From Bacteroidota bacterium (GTDB lineage Bacteria > Bacteroidota > Bacteroidia > Chitinophagales > Chitinophagaceae): a stretch of 15,634 nucleotides of DNA. The translations under genes were made by a program, and so were the position numbers. Below the pieces are notes generated by a model. It was not told where the DNA came from. It did not search any database and saw only the letters and a list, made by a program, of their open reading frames with translations. Shown piece by piece: positions 6,529 to 13,645 of the stretch (positions are counted from its first letter, which is position 1; each line of letters begins with the position of its first letter). The stretch spans positions 1 through 15,634 of the forward strand of contig JAEWBD010000170.1 of assembly GCA_023391315.1 (NCBI GenBank). The letters are read 5' to 3'.

Positions 6529-8205
6529 TTAGTCTCTTCTTCCAAACACCGCTCCTCTTTCAATCGGCATAACATTATCTGCATAAAATTTCAACCAGTT
6601 ATTTTCAAGCTTTCTTTCTTTTGGCTTCCAGTTGTGCATACGCTTTTTAAACTCATCATCTTCAATTAAGAGATCAATTTTTCTTTTATCAAGATCAATT
6701 AAGATTGTATCACCATTTTCAATAATGGCAAGCGGGCCGCCGCAGGCAGCTTCCGGCATTACCTGCCCTATTGTAATTCCTTTGTTTAAACCTGAAAGCT
6801 CACCATCCGTAACAACAGCCACTGTATCGGCAAGGCCAGCCCCGCTTAAAGCAGCCATAAAACTGCAGGCGAATACAGTGCCCGGCCCTCCAACCGGCCC
6901 CATCATTCTCAATACAACAATATCTCCATCAACGATGTTGCCTTTTGCAAGCTCCTGCATCGCCAGGTCTTCATCTTCATACACTTTTGCAGGGCCGCTA
7001 AAAATACGGTTCGACCCATCAATACCTGAAAGTTTAACAATTGCACCGGATGGAGCTACACTACCCCTGATAATGGCGAGACCCGGTTCTTTTCGAAAAG
7101 GATTGTTTATTGTATGAATGATGGTTTCATCCATTTCAATAGTCCGCTCCAGCACAACAGCCAGTGTTTTATTTTCAACCGTTAACACGCCTGTGTTGAG
7201 TAATGTTTTAAGCTGATGCAAAACCGCATTGGTACCGCCTGCTTTATCAAAATCTTCAATACGATCCGGACCATTGGGCCTTATCTGCGTGATCTGTGAA
7301 AACTTTGCAGATTCGACTTCAAACATTTTTATCATATCAATATCAAGGGCAGCTTCAACAGAAATTGCAGTAAGATGCCGCACTGTATTGACAGAACAAC
7401 CAATGGAGACAGCAACCCGCACAGCGTTCTCAAAAGCTTCTTTGGTTAATATATCCTTCGGGCGAATATTCCTTTCTACAAGCTCCAGTATTTTAAAACC
7501 CGCCCTTTTTACAATCTCTTTTAACCGTTCACTGCCAGCCCTTACCGGTGTTGTTTGAGACAAAGCCATACCCAATGCTTCCGCCATGCAATGCATGGAA
7601 TTAGCCGTGGCAAGGCCTGCACAAACACCGGGGCCTTTGATGGCGCAGCGCGTCCAGTCTTTCATATCATCCAGCGTCATCTTTCCGGTAAGCAAAGTAC
7701 CGACGCCTTTATACACTTCTTCAATATCAACATTTCTGCCGTTACAGGCACCGCCAAGCTGGTAACCGCAGGGCACAACGATTGAAGGAATATTCAATCG
7801 TGCTGCCGCCATAAGATGTGCCGGTGTTGTTTTGTCGCATGATGATAACAGTATCATCCCATCCAATACTGCGCCTTCAATCATTACTTCGATATCGTTT
7901 ACCATAAGGTCCCGCGTTGGCATAAGATAACGTGCCTTTTTGCCCGCAGATGTTACGAAATCTGAAGGCGCAATGGTGTTTATTTCAAAGGCTAAACCAC
8001 CGGCTTCCCGAACAGCCTGTTGCGCCAGTTTTGAAAATTCATCAAGGTGCTGGTAACAAACTGACAGGCCGGAAGATGAATTGATAACGGCTATCTTAGG
8101 CTTATGAAAATCTGCTTCATCTATGCCCATAGCGATCCACTGAGCCCTTCTCACAGCCCATCTTGTACTGCCTTCTTCAAAATTGCTCCTGACATTATTT
8201 TTCAT
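6529..8205 (-). CDS. IlvD/Edd family dehydratase, probably sugar-acid dehydratase
   Basis: A full-length (558-residue) member of the IlvD/Edd family, Fe-S enzymes that remove water from 2,3-dihydroxy acids to give 2-keto-3-deoxy acids. Cluster ligands are visible: C50 (SGLSVCYQHL), C123 (SSCDKTTPAH) and C195 (GPGVCAGLATAN). K125 sits in the CDKTTP motif next to the magnesium site. The C-terminal half has DGELSGLNKG with the probable catalytic Ser, followed by MPEAACGGPLAIIENGD, where family members have a similar SPEAA.GGP block. Context (aldolase, ExuT-like permease, no branched-chain amino-acid genes) favours an aldonate such as xylonate, arabinonate, gluconate or galactonate over dihydroxyisovalerate. 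The stretch at 40-55 differs from housekeeping IlvD, where NSYTDINPGH-type sequence is usual. It lies 71 bases after the FAD oxidoreductase gene. Confidence 0.88.
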   Translation of the reverse strand: MKNNVRSNFEEGSTRWAVRRAQWIAMGIDEADFHKPKIAVINSSSGLSVCYQHLDEFSKLAQQAVREAGGLAFEINTIAPSDFVTSAGKKARYLMPTRDLMVNDIEVMIEGAVLDGMILLSSCDKTTPAHLMAAARLNIPSIVVPCGYQLGGACNGRNVDIEEVYKGVGTLLTGKMTLDDMKDWTRCAIKGPGVCAGLATANSMHCMAEALGMALSQTTPVRAGSERLKEIVKRAGFKILELVERNIRPKDILTKEAFENAVRVAVSIGCSVNTVRHLTAISVEAALDIDMIKMFEVESAKFSQITQIRPNGPDRIEDFDKAGGTNAVLHQLKTLLNTGVLTVENKTLAVVLERTIEMDETIIHTINNPFRKEPGLAIIRGSVAPSGAIVKLSGIDGSNRIFSGPAKVYEDEDLAMQELAKGNIVDGDIVVLRMMGPVGGPGTVFACSFMAALSGAGLADTVAVVTDGELSGLNKGITIGQVMPEAACGGPLAIIENGDTILIDLDKRKIDLLIEDDEFKKRMHNWKPKERKLENNWLKFYADNVMPIERGAVFGRRD

Positions 8206-8276
8206 TCGTGCAAGTTTGTTTTTTCAATGGCCTCATGAACGCCTTGAAGTATATTCCCCTGTGTGTGAAAAACATT

Positions 8277-9611
8277 TTATATGGGCGTTTCATTGGCATT
8301 CTTTAAATTATTTTCTTTCATCCATTCCTTTACCATTACACCGTTAAGTGCTGTTGCTGTAATGTTTTCTTTTAACATCAGCCCACCCGCCGCACCGGCG
8401 GCGTAGCCCATTCCAAAGCATTGCGCGGTAACACGCGCCGATGCCAGCGCTTCATGTTCTGCTGACATGCAGCGGCCCGCCACCAATATGTTCACTGCAT
8501 TGTTGGGGATTAATGTTTCAAACGGTATATCATAAAAATCATCTTCGGGGTAATGTATTTTTAAACCACTGGCTGCATGCAATTCTATCGGCCAGGCAGA
8601 ATGTGTGATGGAATTTTTATTTTTTACGGCATGTATTACATCATCATTCATAAGCCTTGCCACGCCTGCGATAGAACGCGTTTGCCTGATGCCTACCTGT
8701 GCGCCTGTATCAGACATATAAGCATCACGAAAAGCATCAATATTTTCCATAAGAAACCTTGCGTATTCACGTGCCTGTTTGCGGCCCTCTGTCTCGGCAA
8801 AAGTGAGATCAGTTGAATTGATACCTGTGGGGACAGACCCATCAGGATAAGTTATCCTTGTCATATTGCACAGCACTTCACCAGAGTTAGGCAGCGGGAA
8901 TGCATACACATGATGCCTGGGCAAATGATACCGACCGGTTAAATGCGCTGTTTCAATTTCAGCATTCAAATCATGAGGATCAAGTTGAAGGAACGCATCC
9001 ATATCAACGTTAGCCATTTTAAATATCATGGTTGGCGTTTGCACCTGACCGTTATTGCCGAATGTTGTTTTAAGGCTCATGCTATGAACAACTTCCGCAT
9101 CGCCGGATGCATCAATAACCATTTTAGGCTTAACGGCATACTGTCCTTCATAGCCTTTTACTAACAGGTAACTGATGCGGCCACTATCATCTGTATAAGC
9201 TTTTAAAAAATTAGTATGATAAAGTATGCTGCAGTTGTGTGCGGCTAACAATTCATCCGCTGTTTCTTTCCATTTTAAACTATCATGCGGTACCAGTAAT
9301 GTCTTCCCAAATTTTACAGGCTTAACAACAGCATGTTTGTTTTGCAGCATGGAATAAAATTCATCGGCAAAACCAAATACGATCTGTTCCGGTTTGCTGC
9401 CGCTACTGAATAAACCACAGATAGTTCCGCTAAGACCGGCAACAGTAGCACCGCCGCAAAACCCGTATTTTTCTATCAGCAGAACAGACAACTTTAGCCG
9501 TGCCGCAGCAATAGCAGCGGCAACACCTGCCGGGCCTGCACCTATTACACAAACATCAGGTTCATACCTTACAGGTACATTATAACTATCAACGGTGAAC
9601 ATTTTTTTCAT
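8277..9611 (-). CDS. FAD-dependent oxidoreductase (FAD_oxidored type)
   Basis: A 444-residue flavoprotein. The N-terminal Rossmann signature GAGPAG at 24-29, followed by E47 at the end of the second strand for the ribose of FAD, and YGFCGGATVAGLSG at 49-62 with a Cys-Gly-Gly, match the PF12831-type FAD-dependent oxidoreductases. A second FAD block, MVIDASGDAEVVH, lies mid-protein, and NILVAGRCMSAEHEALASARV near the C-terminus completes the fold. No signal peptide is seen. The substrates of this family are mostly undefined; context suggests oxidation of a sugar, sugar alcohol or 2-hydroxy acid. The start overlaps the end of the upstream dehydrogenase gene by 23 bases, or by 14 if the fourth codon (ATG at 9602) is used, indicating translational coupling. 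Function is uncertain; fold assignment is firm. Confidence 0.85.
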   Translation of the reverse strand: MKKMFTVDSYNVPVRYEPDVCVIGAGPAGVAAAIAAARLKLSVLLIEKYGFCGGATVAGLSGTICGLFSSGSKPEQIVFGFADEFYSMLQNKHAVVKPVKFGKTLLVPHDSLKWKETADELLAAHNCSILYHTNFLKAYTDDSGRISYLLVKGYEGQYAVKPKMVIDASGDAEVVHSMSLKTTFGNNGQVQTPTMIFKMANVDMDAFLQLDPHDLNAEIETAHLTGRYHLPRHHVYAFPLPNSGEVLCNMTRITYPDGSVPTGINSTDLTFAETEGRKQAREYARFLMENIDAFRDAYMSDTGAQVGIRQTRSIAGVARLMNDDVIHAVKNKNSITHSAWPIELHAASGLKIHYPEDDFYDIPFETLIPNNAVNILVAGRCMSAEHEALASARVTAQCFGMGYAAGAAGGLMLKENITATALNGVMVKEWMKENNLKNANETPI

Positions 9612-10587
9612 TCAGCATATTTTCTGTTGCGGGAAAGTATTGGAGGTTACAGATATTGGGAGGTTGCCTGCCATTCAAAGCATCAATAACCGCCTGTGCT
9701 GCAGCAATGGCAATCCGTTCATTAGATTCTTTTGTAGAACCTGCAACATGTGGTGATAAAACAACGTTAGAGAATTTAAGTAGTGGATTACCTGCATTCA
9801 TTGGCTCTTCTTTAAACACATCCAATGCAGCGCCGGCAATTTTATTTTCAGACAAAGCATCTACCAGTGCCTGCTCATCAACGAGGTCGCCTCTTGAAGT
9901 ATTGATGAGATAAGCTTTAGGCTTCATTATATTCAAATATTGATCGCTGATAAATTTATGTGTGAGTGGGGTTGCCGGACAATGAACGCTTACAAAATCA
10001 GAATCCTTAAATATGGTCTCAAGATCATCCGAAAAATTCACATCCAAACCTTCATGTGCAATAAATGGATCGTAGGCAGTAACGATCATACCCAGGCACT
10101 TACAAAATTTTGCAGTAGCCCGGCCGGTTTTACCATAACCTATTATACCTATTTTCTTTCCTTTTATATCAATCTGGTTGAGTGAAAAGCGTTCATGCCA
10201 TCTTTGTTTGCGCACTGCCTTATCCATGAATATAACCTGCTTTGAAAGCGCCAGTATCATAGCCACCGCATGTTCTGCAACCGTTGTATCATTAGTGCCC
10301 GGTGTGTTGCACACATATATGCCATGCTCGCCTGCAAACTTCATATCAACATTATCCATCCCAACGCCTGTTCTCGCAATAATTTTTAAATTAGCACCCT
10401 TCGCAATTACGTCTTTATCAAAAATGGTTGTGGCCCTTAAAATAGCAGCATCTGCATCTGCAATTAAAGCCATCGCCGTTTCTTTTGTTGTATCAGGTGC
10501 CAGCACCATATCCACTTTCCCTTCTAATATTTCTATGCCTTTGGAGTTTATCGGTTCTGAAATAAATACTTTCGGGAGTTTGCTCAT
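9589..10587 (-). CDS. D-2-hydroxyacid dehydrogenase (NAD-dependent, PGDH/hydroxypyruvate reductase-like)
   Basis: A 332-residue member of the D-isomer-specific 2-hydroxyacid dehydrogenase family. The NAD-binding GIIGYGKTG motif is at 147-155, with the ARTGVGMDNVD substrate loop at 71-81. The catalytic triad is complete: R232 (TSRGDLVDE), E261 (FKEEP) and H280 (LSPHVAGST). The protein ends soon after the catalytic domain, so it lacks the ACT regulatory domain of serine-pathway 3-phosphoglycerate dehydrogenases. That makes a catabolic role, such as reducing hydroxypyruvate, glyoxylate or another 2-keto acid or oxidising a 2-hydroxy acid, more likely than serine synthesis. It starts 15 bases after the GarR-like gene and its 3' end overlaps the FAD oxidoreductase start. 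The substrate cannot be read from the sequence. Confidence 0.88.
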   Translation of the reverse strand: MSKLPKVFISEPINSKGIEILEGKVDMVLAPDTTKETAMALIADADAAILRATTIFDKDVIAKGANLKIIARTGVGMDNVDMKFAGEHGIYVCNTPGTNDTTVAEHAVAMILALSKQVIFMDKAVRKQRWHERFSLNQIDIKGKKIGIIGYGKTGRATAKFCKCLGMIVTAYDPFIAHEGLDVNFSDDLETIFKDSDFVSVHCPATPLTHKFISDQYLNIMKPKAYLINTSRGDLVDEQALVDALSENKIAGAALDVFKEEPMNAGNPLLKFSNVVLSPHVAGSTKESNERIAIAAAQAVIDALNGRQPPNICNLQYFPATENMLNEKNVHR

Positions 10588-10602
10588 ATATGTTTTAAAC
10601 TT

Positions 10603-11472
10603 TTAATTGTTTTCAAAAAGATGTATCAATGCACTGAAATCAAGCTCACCTTTTCCTTCAGATACAAGCTGCTGCATTTCATTGTGCAGCAGTTGTGTGC
10701 CGGGCAGATTAACCGATCTTTCAGCAGCAGCCTGTTTGGCAATACGCAGGTCTTTGGTATATAATTTTAATTTGAAGCCAGGAGAAAAATCCCGTTTAAT
10801 CATTCTTTCGCCGGAAACAGCAAGCGTTCTGCTGTCTGCAAAACCGCCTGATAAAACTTCTTTTAATTTGGCAAGATCAATGCCTGCGCTGGCTGCAAGC
10901 GAAAAAGCTTCAATAACGCCCTGCGTAGCCAATGCCGTAGCAATCTGGTTGCATGATTTTGCAATCTGTCCGGCGCCTGTTGAACCAATATGATTAATCT
11001 TCTTACCTAATATCTGAAACAAAGGCAACGCACGCTTAAAGGCAGTTTCGCTGCCGCCGGCCATGATGGAAAGACTGCCGCTTTTAGCACCAACATCACC
11101 ACCTGAAACAGGGGCATCAAGTGTGTCAACGCCAATAGTTGCAAACCTCTTATGTATGTCTATTTCGGTGGCTGCATCAATGGTTGACATATCTATAAAA
11201 AGCTTGTCTCTGCTTAAGCCTTCCATCAAACCACCGTTGCCAAAAGCCACTTCTTTTACCTGCGGTGAATCGGGCAGCATGGTGATAATAATATCCGACA
11301 GTTCAGCAATTTCTTTGGGTGATGATGCACCTATCGCACCTTTTTTTTCAAGCTCCTGCATGGATGCAGCACCTGAACTAAAAACATACAATGTATAACC
11401 TGCATGCACCAGGTTTTTGGCCATCGGCTTGCCCATAATTCCCAGCCCGATAAATCCTATCTTTTCTTTCAC
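10603..11472 (-). CDS. 3-hydroxyisobutyrate dehydrogenase family reductase, tartronate semialdehyde reductase (GarR)-like
   Basis: A 289-residue beta-hydroxyacid dehydrogenase. It has the N-terminal dinucleotide motif GLGIMG at 9-14, the family substrate signature DAPVSGGDVGAKSG at 119-132, and the catalytic block GAGQIAKSCNQI with K172 and N175. In this family GarR/GlxR reduces tartronate semialdehyde to D-glycerate. Neighbouring an HpcH/HpaI aldolase, as garR does with garL in glucarate/galactarate catabolism, supports that role. Alternatives are a 3-hydroxyisobutyrate dehydrogenase, or a reductase for 4-deoxy-5-ketouronate formed after unsaturated uronates are released. The gene begins 24 bases after the aldolase stop and 15 bases before the next dehydrogenase, so it is part of the operon. 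Cofactor preference is not obvious: the strand-2 end reads FSSGAAS rather than the common NRT. Confidence 0.88.
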   Translation of the reverse strand: MKEKIGFIGLGIMGKPMAKNLVHAGYTLYVFSSGAASMQELEKKGAIGASSPKEIAELSDIIITMLPDSPQVKEVAFGNGGLMEGLSRDKLFIDMSTIDAATEIDIHKRFATIGVDTLDAPVSGGDVGAKSGSLSIMAGGSETAFKRALPLFQILGKKINHIGSTGAGQIAKSCNQIATALATQGVIEAFSLAASAGIDLAKLKEVLSGGFADSRTLAVSGERMIKRDFSPGFKLKLYTKDLRIAKQAAAERSVNLPGTQLLHNEMQQLVSEGKGELDFSALIHLFENN

Positions 11473-11496
11473 TTGTTTGTGTTTTGCTTAGTACTG

Positions 11497-12267
11497 CTAT
11501 GCAGAAATCCTGGATCTTTTTAATGCTTCAATCGTTTGTTTGGCGCCTGAATTCAGAAAGCTTGCATCGGTTCCGCAGGCAAAAAACTGAATGCCCAGTT
11601 GCTGATATTTTTTCAAATCAGCAGGATTGGCAAGCAGTATTCCAACATGCTTACCGGCACGTTTTGCGGCAGCTACAATTTTACCAACGGTTTCAACAAA
11701 AAGCGGGTGCGTTGTCTGACCGAAAATACCAAGCGCCATGGAAAGATCAGATGGTCCGATAAACAATACATCAACACCTTCAATTGCTGCAATTGCATCA
11801 AGATGATTTAAAGCTTCTTTGGTTTCTATTTGTATAACGCCCAATAATTCTTCAGAAGCCGCTTTGCGATAAGTATCAAAGTCATCTCCATATTTAGCGG
11901 CGCGTATCATTTTGGCAACGCCTCTTGTTCCTTCGGGTGGATATTGCATGGCCCTGGCAACAAGCAATGCCTCTTCAGCGTTTTCAATACGCGGGCACAT
12001 AATGCCATCTGCGCCCGCATCCAATACGCGATTGATGCGTTGCCGATGAAAACTTTCCACTCTTATAATGGCTGAAACATTTGTGTTCTTTAAACCAAGC
12101 AATTGGTTAATTACATCGGCTTCAGCGCCTAATCCATGTTCAATATCCACGACCACCCAGTCAAAACCCGCGTTGGCAATTATTTCTGCTGAAATTGCAT
12201 TGCCAAGGCTGAGAAATGTGCCCAGCAATAGCTCACCATTATTCAATCTTTGTTTTATTCCTTTCAT
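11497..12267 (-). CDS. HpcH/HpaI family class II aldolase (2-keto-3-deoxy sugar acid aldolase)
   Basis: A 256-residue TIM-barrel aldolase like GarL (2-keto-3-deoxyglucarate aldolase) and YfaU (2-keto-3-deoxyrhamnonate aldolase), which cleave 2-keto-3-deoxy acids to pyruvate and an aldehyde using a divalent metal. Key residues are all visible: H44 in DIEHG as base, R69 in IIRVE for the pyruvate carboxylate, E148 in QIET and D174 in GPSDLS as metal ligands, and PRIENAEEA at 92-100. Length and start are normal for the family. It is the first gene of the minus-strand operon, reading away from the AraC gene across a 453-base control region. Its aldehyde product is unknown: tartronate semialdehyde would suit the GarR-like gene 24 bases downstream, glycolaldehyde or glyceraldehyde are alternatives. 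Confidence 0.9.
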   Translation of the reverse strand: MKGIKQRLNNGELLLGTFLSLGNAISAEIIANAGFDWVVVDIEHGLGAEADVINQLLGLKNTNVSAIIRVESFHRQRINRVLDAGADGIMCPRIENAEEALLVARAMQYPPEGTRGVAKMIRAAKYGDDFDTYRKAASEELLGVIQIETKEALNHLDAIAAIEGVDVLFIGPSDLSMALGIFGQTTHPLFVETVGKIVAAAKRAGKHVGILLANPADLKKYQQLGIQFFACGTDASFLNSGAKQTIEALKRSRISA

Positions 12268-12452
12268 TTAGATGTTTGAATTTGTAAAGAGTTCTATTTA
12301 TTTCAGAAGATATTATTTCCTTATATGCCATTTGGTTAAGCAACGCTTTAATCTTAATGCAACATGCTTTGCTGCAGCATCAATAAACCATATATATCCA
12401 ATATTTAATTTAAGCAGGGTTTATAAATACCGGATAAACTTTTAATCAATAA

Positions 12453-12518
12453 GCAAATAAACTCAGGTCTGGCAAAAACAGCCGCTTCATTATTTGCAAA
12501 AATGAATACAATATTTGC
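12453..12518. promoter_or_regulatory. Candidate AraC-family operator: three TATTTGC elements
   Basis: TATTTGC occurs at 12491-12497 and 12512-12518, with starts exactly 21 bases apart (two helical turns), the spacing known for direct-repeat half-sites of AraC-type activators. A third copy in the opposite orientation (GCAAATA) lies at 12453-12459. The site is about 190-250 bases ahead of the aldolase operon and 200-270 bases ahead of the regulator gene. Binding is inferred from spacing and position only. Confidence 0.4.
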
Positions 12519-12630
12519 CTTGGCCGCCGTAAAAAGATGTGCATTTTCTGCTCCCGGTTTGCAGCTTTTAGGAATAATATTTTGTCATAATATTTAAAAA
12601 ACAAAAAACAATTTTTTTAATTAACCCGGA

Positions 12631-12666
12631 CACTTTTTAAAAGGATAAATTCCTTATTAAAAAGTG
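12631..12666. promoter_or_regulatory. Large hairpin or operator ahead of the AraC gene
   Basis: The outer arms CACTTTTTAA (12631-12640) and TTAAAAAGTG (12657-12666) are perfect inverted repeats. Inside them AAGGA (12641-12645) and TCCTT (12651-12655) also pair, leaving a TAAAT loop and one unpaired A. The result is a 15-bp stem ending 54 bases before the ATG of the regulator. There is no strong T-tract after it on either strand, so an operator or 5' leader structure is likelier than a terminator. Confidence 0.55.
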
Positions 12667-12720
12667 CTTTTGATTTATATGGAATTATTACATTAGCATT
12701 TATAACATTGTTTGTTCAGC

Positions 12721-13596
12721 ATGAAGCCAATACTAATTAGAAACACATCGTCGCCTAATCTTTCGTTTACCATCGAAGAGCGCATAAAACCGCATTTCAG
12801 TGTGCCTTATCATTTTCATAACGAGTATGAGTTAACAGCTATTCTTAAAGGTCGCGGCTCAAGATTTGTGGGCAACCATATCAGCAGTTTTGATAATTCA
12901 GACATGGTTTTAATTGGCAAAAACCTGCCGCATCACTGGCATAACGACAAAACTGCTTCGCATTCCAATGAAGAAGTAAAAGCTATTATATTAAAATTTG
13001 ATGCAGATTTTAATGGCGTAAGATTGTTTGATCTTCCTGAAAATTACCAGATTCAAAAAGTGCTGGAAAAGGCTTCCAGCGGTTTAAGAATTGTGGGCGA
13101 AACTTTTAACAAGCTCGTATCGCTGATGCAATCATTACTTACAGCAAAAGGGCCGGACAGGATTTCGCTCTTATTAAAAATTTTATATGAAATAGCTATA
13201 TCTGATAACCTTGAAGTGTTATCAAATCAAAATCATATTCCTGCCAGCAAAGGCAACGATTATGATAACGACCGCATGAACAGGGTGTATGCATATATTA
13301 TGAACAATTACCTTGAAGAGATTAGCCTTTCAAAAGTGGCGGAAATAGCATGCATGAATGAAGCTGCTTTTTGCAAGTACTTTAAAAAAAGATATAACAA
13401 AACGCTCATGCAGGTTATAAATGAAATAAGAATAAATTATGCCTGTAAAGAATTGCTGAAAGACGATGCAAATATTACGGAAGTGTGTTATCAAAGCGGC
13501 TTTAACACGTTTTCCAATTTTGCAAAAACATTTAAAAAGATAACCGGTACCAACCCGAGAGAGTACAAGATGAAGATTAAAAAATTAGAGAAGTAA
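12721..13596 (+). CDS. AraC family transcriptional regulator with N-terminal cupin sensor
   Basis: A 291-residue regulator. Residues about 15-95 form a cupin-like sensor domain (VPYHFHNEYELTAIL, then NLPHHWHND), the usual sugar-sensing part of AraC activators. Residues about 186-285 are the AraC DNA-binding domain with two helix-turn-helix motifs: ISLSKVAEIACMNEAAFCKYFKK and ITEVCYQSGFNTFSNFAKTFKKITGTNPREY. The frame extends three codons upstream to a TTG at 12712, but the ATG at 12721 is the better start. The gene is divergent from the sugar-acid operon and convergent with the GH105-DUF2264 gene, so it is the most likely controller of both, sensing a pathway sugar or sugar acid. Conserved HTH residues look intact. 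Target and ligand are inferred. Confidence 0.9.
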   Translation: MKPILIRNTSSPNLSFTIEERIKPHFSVPYHFHNEYELTAILKGRGSRFVGNHISSFDNSDMVLIGKNLPHHWHNDKTASHSNEEVKAIILKFDADFNGVRLFDLPENYQIQKVLEKASSGLRIVGETFNKLVSLMQSLLTAKGPDRISLLLKILYEIAISDNLEVLSNQNHIPASKGNDYDNDRMNRVYAYIMNNYLEEISLSKVAEIACMNEAAFCKYFKKRYNKTLMQVINEIRINYACKELLKDDANITEVCYQSGFNTFSNFAKTFKKITGTNPREYKMKIKKLEK

Positions 13597-13621
13597 TGAG
13601 CATATTCGTTATATACTAAAG

Positions 13622-13642
13622 AGCCTGCAAAAAAAGCAGGCT
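13622..13642. terminator. Bidirectional intrinsic terminator
   Basis: Arms AGCCTGC (13622-13628) and GCAGGCT (13636-13642) pair perfectly around a seven-A loop. In the plus direction TTATTATTT follows, terminating the AraC transcript 26 bases after its stop. In the minus direction the stem begins 3 bases after the TAA of the GH105-DUF2264 gene (13648-13646) and is followed by CTTTAG, so it can serve that gene as well. Confidence 0.85.
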
Positions 13643-13645
13643 TTA

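Larger units (their letters stand above)
12268..12720. promoter_or_regulatory. Divergent control region between the sugar-acid operon and the AraC gene
   Basis: This 453-base AT-rich region has no credible gene. It must hold the promoters of both flanking transcripts, but I found no convincing TTTG-spacer-TAnnTTTG pair of the Bacteroidota type on either strand. It contains three copies of TATTTGC (12453-12459 inverted, 12491-12497 and 12512-12518 direct), a perfect 10-bp palindrome TGCTGCAGCA at 12370-12379, and a large interrupted hairpin at 12631-12666. Confidence 0.65.

Noticed and set aside
6632..7117. 161-codon plus-strand open frame opposite the dehydratase
   Set aside because: It lies wholly within the well-supported IlvD/Edd gene, and its composition (Ser/Pro/Ile-rich) is that of an antisense shadow.
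8225..8246. Weak inverted repeat CAATGGC/GCCTTG in the gap between the FAD oxidoreductase and dehydratase genes
   Set aside because: Only about six pairs with a bulge and no T-tract; not enough to call a terminator or operator.
10178..11398. Plus-strand open frames of 111-142 codons opposite the two dehydrogenases
   Set aside because: No recognisable domain and full overlap with genes that show complete catalytic motifs; treated as shadows.
12370..12379. Perfect palindrome TGCTGCAGCA in the divergent region
   Set aside because: A single 10-bp palindrome with no second copy or conservation evidence; kept as a note within the control region only.
12712..12720. TTG start adding three residues to the AraC regulator
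   Set aside because: An ATG follows at 12721 and the extra residues carry no conserved feature.
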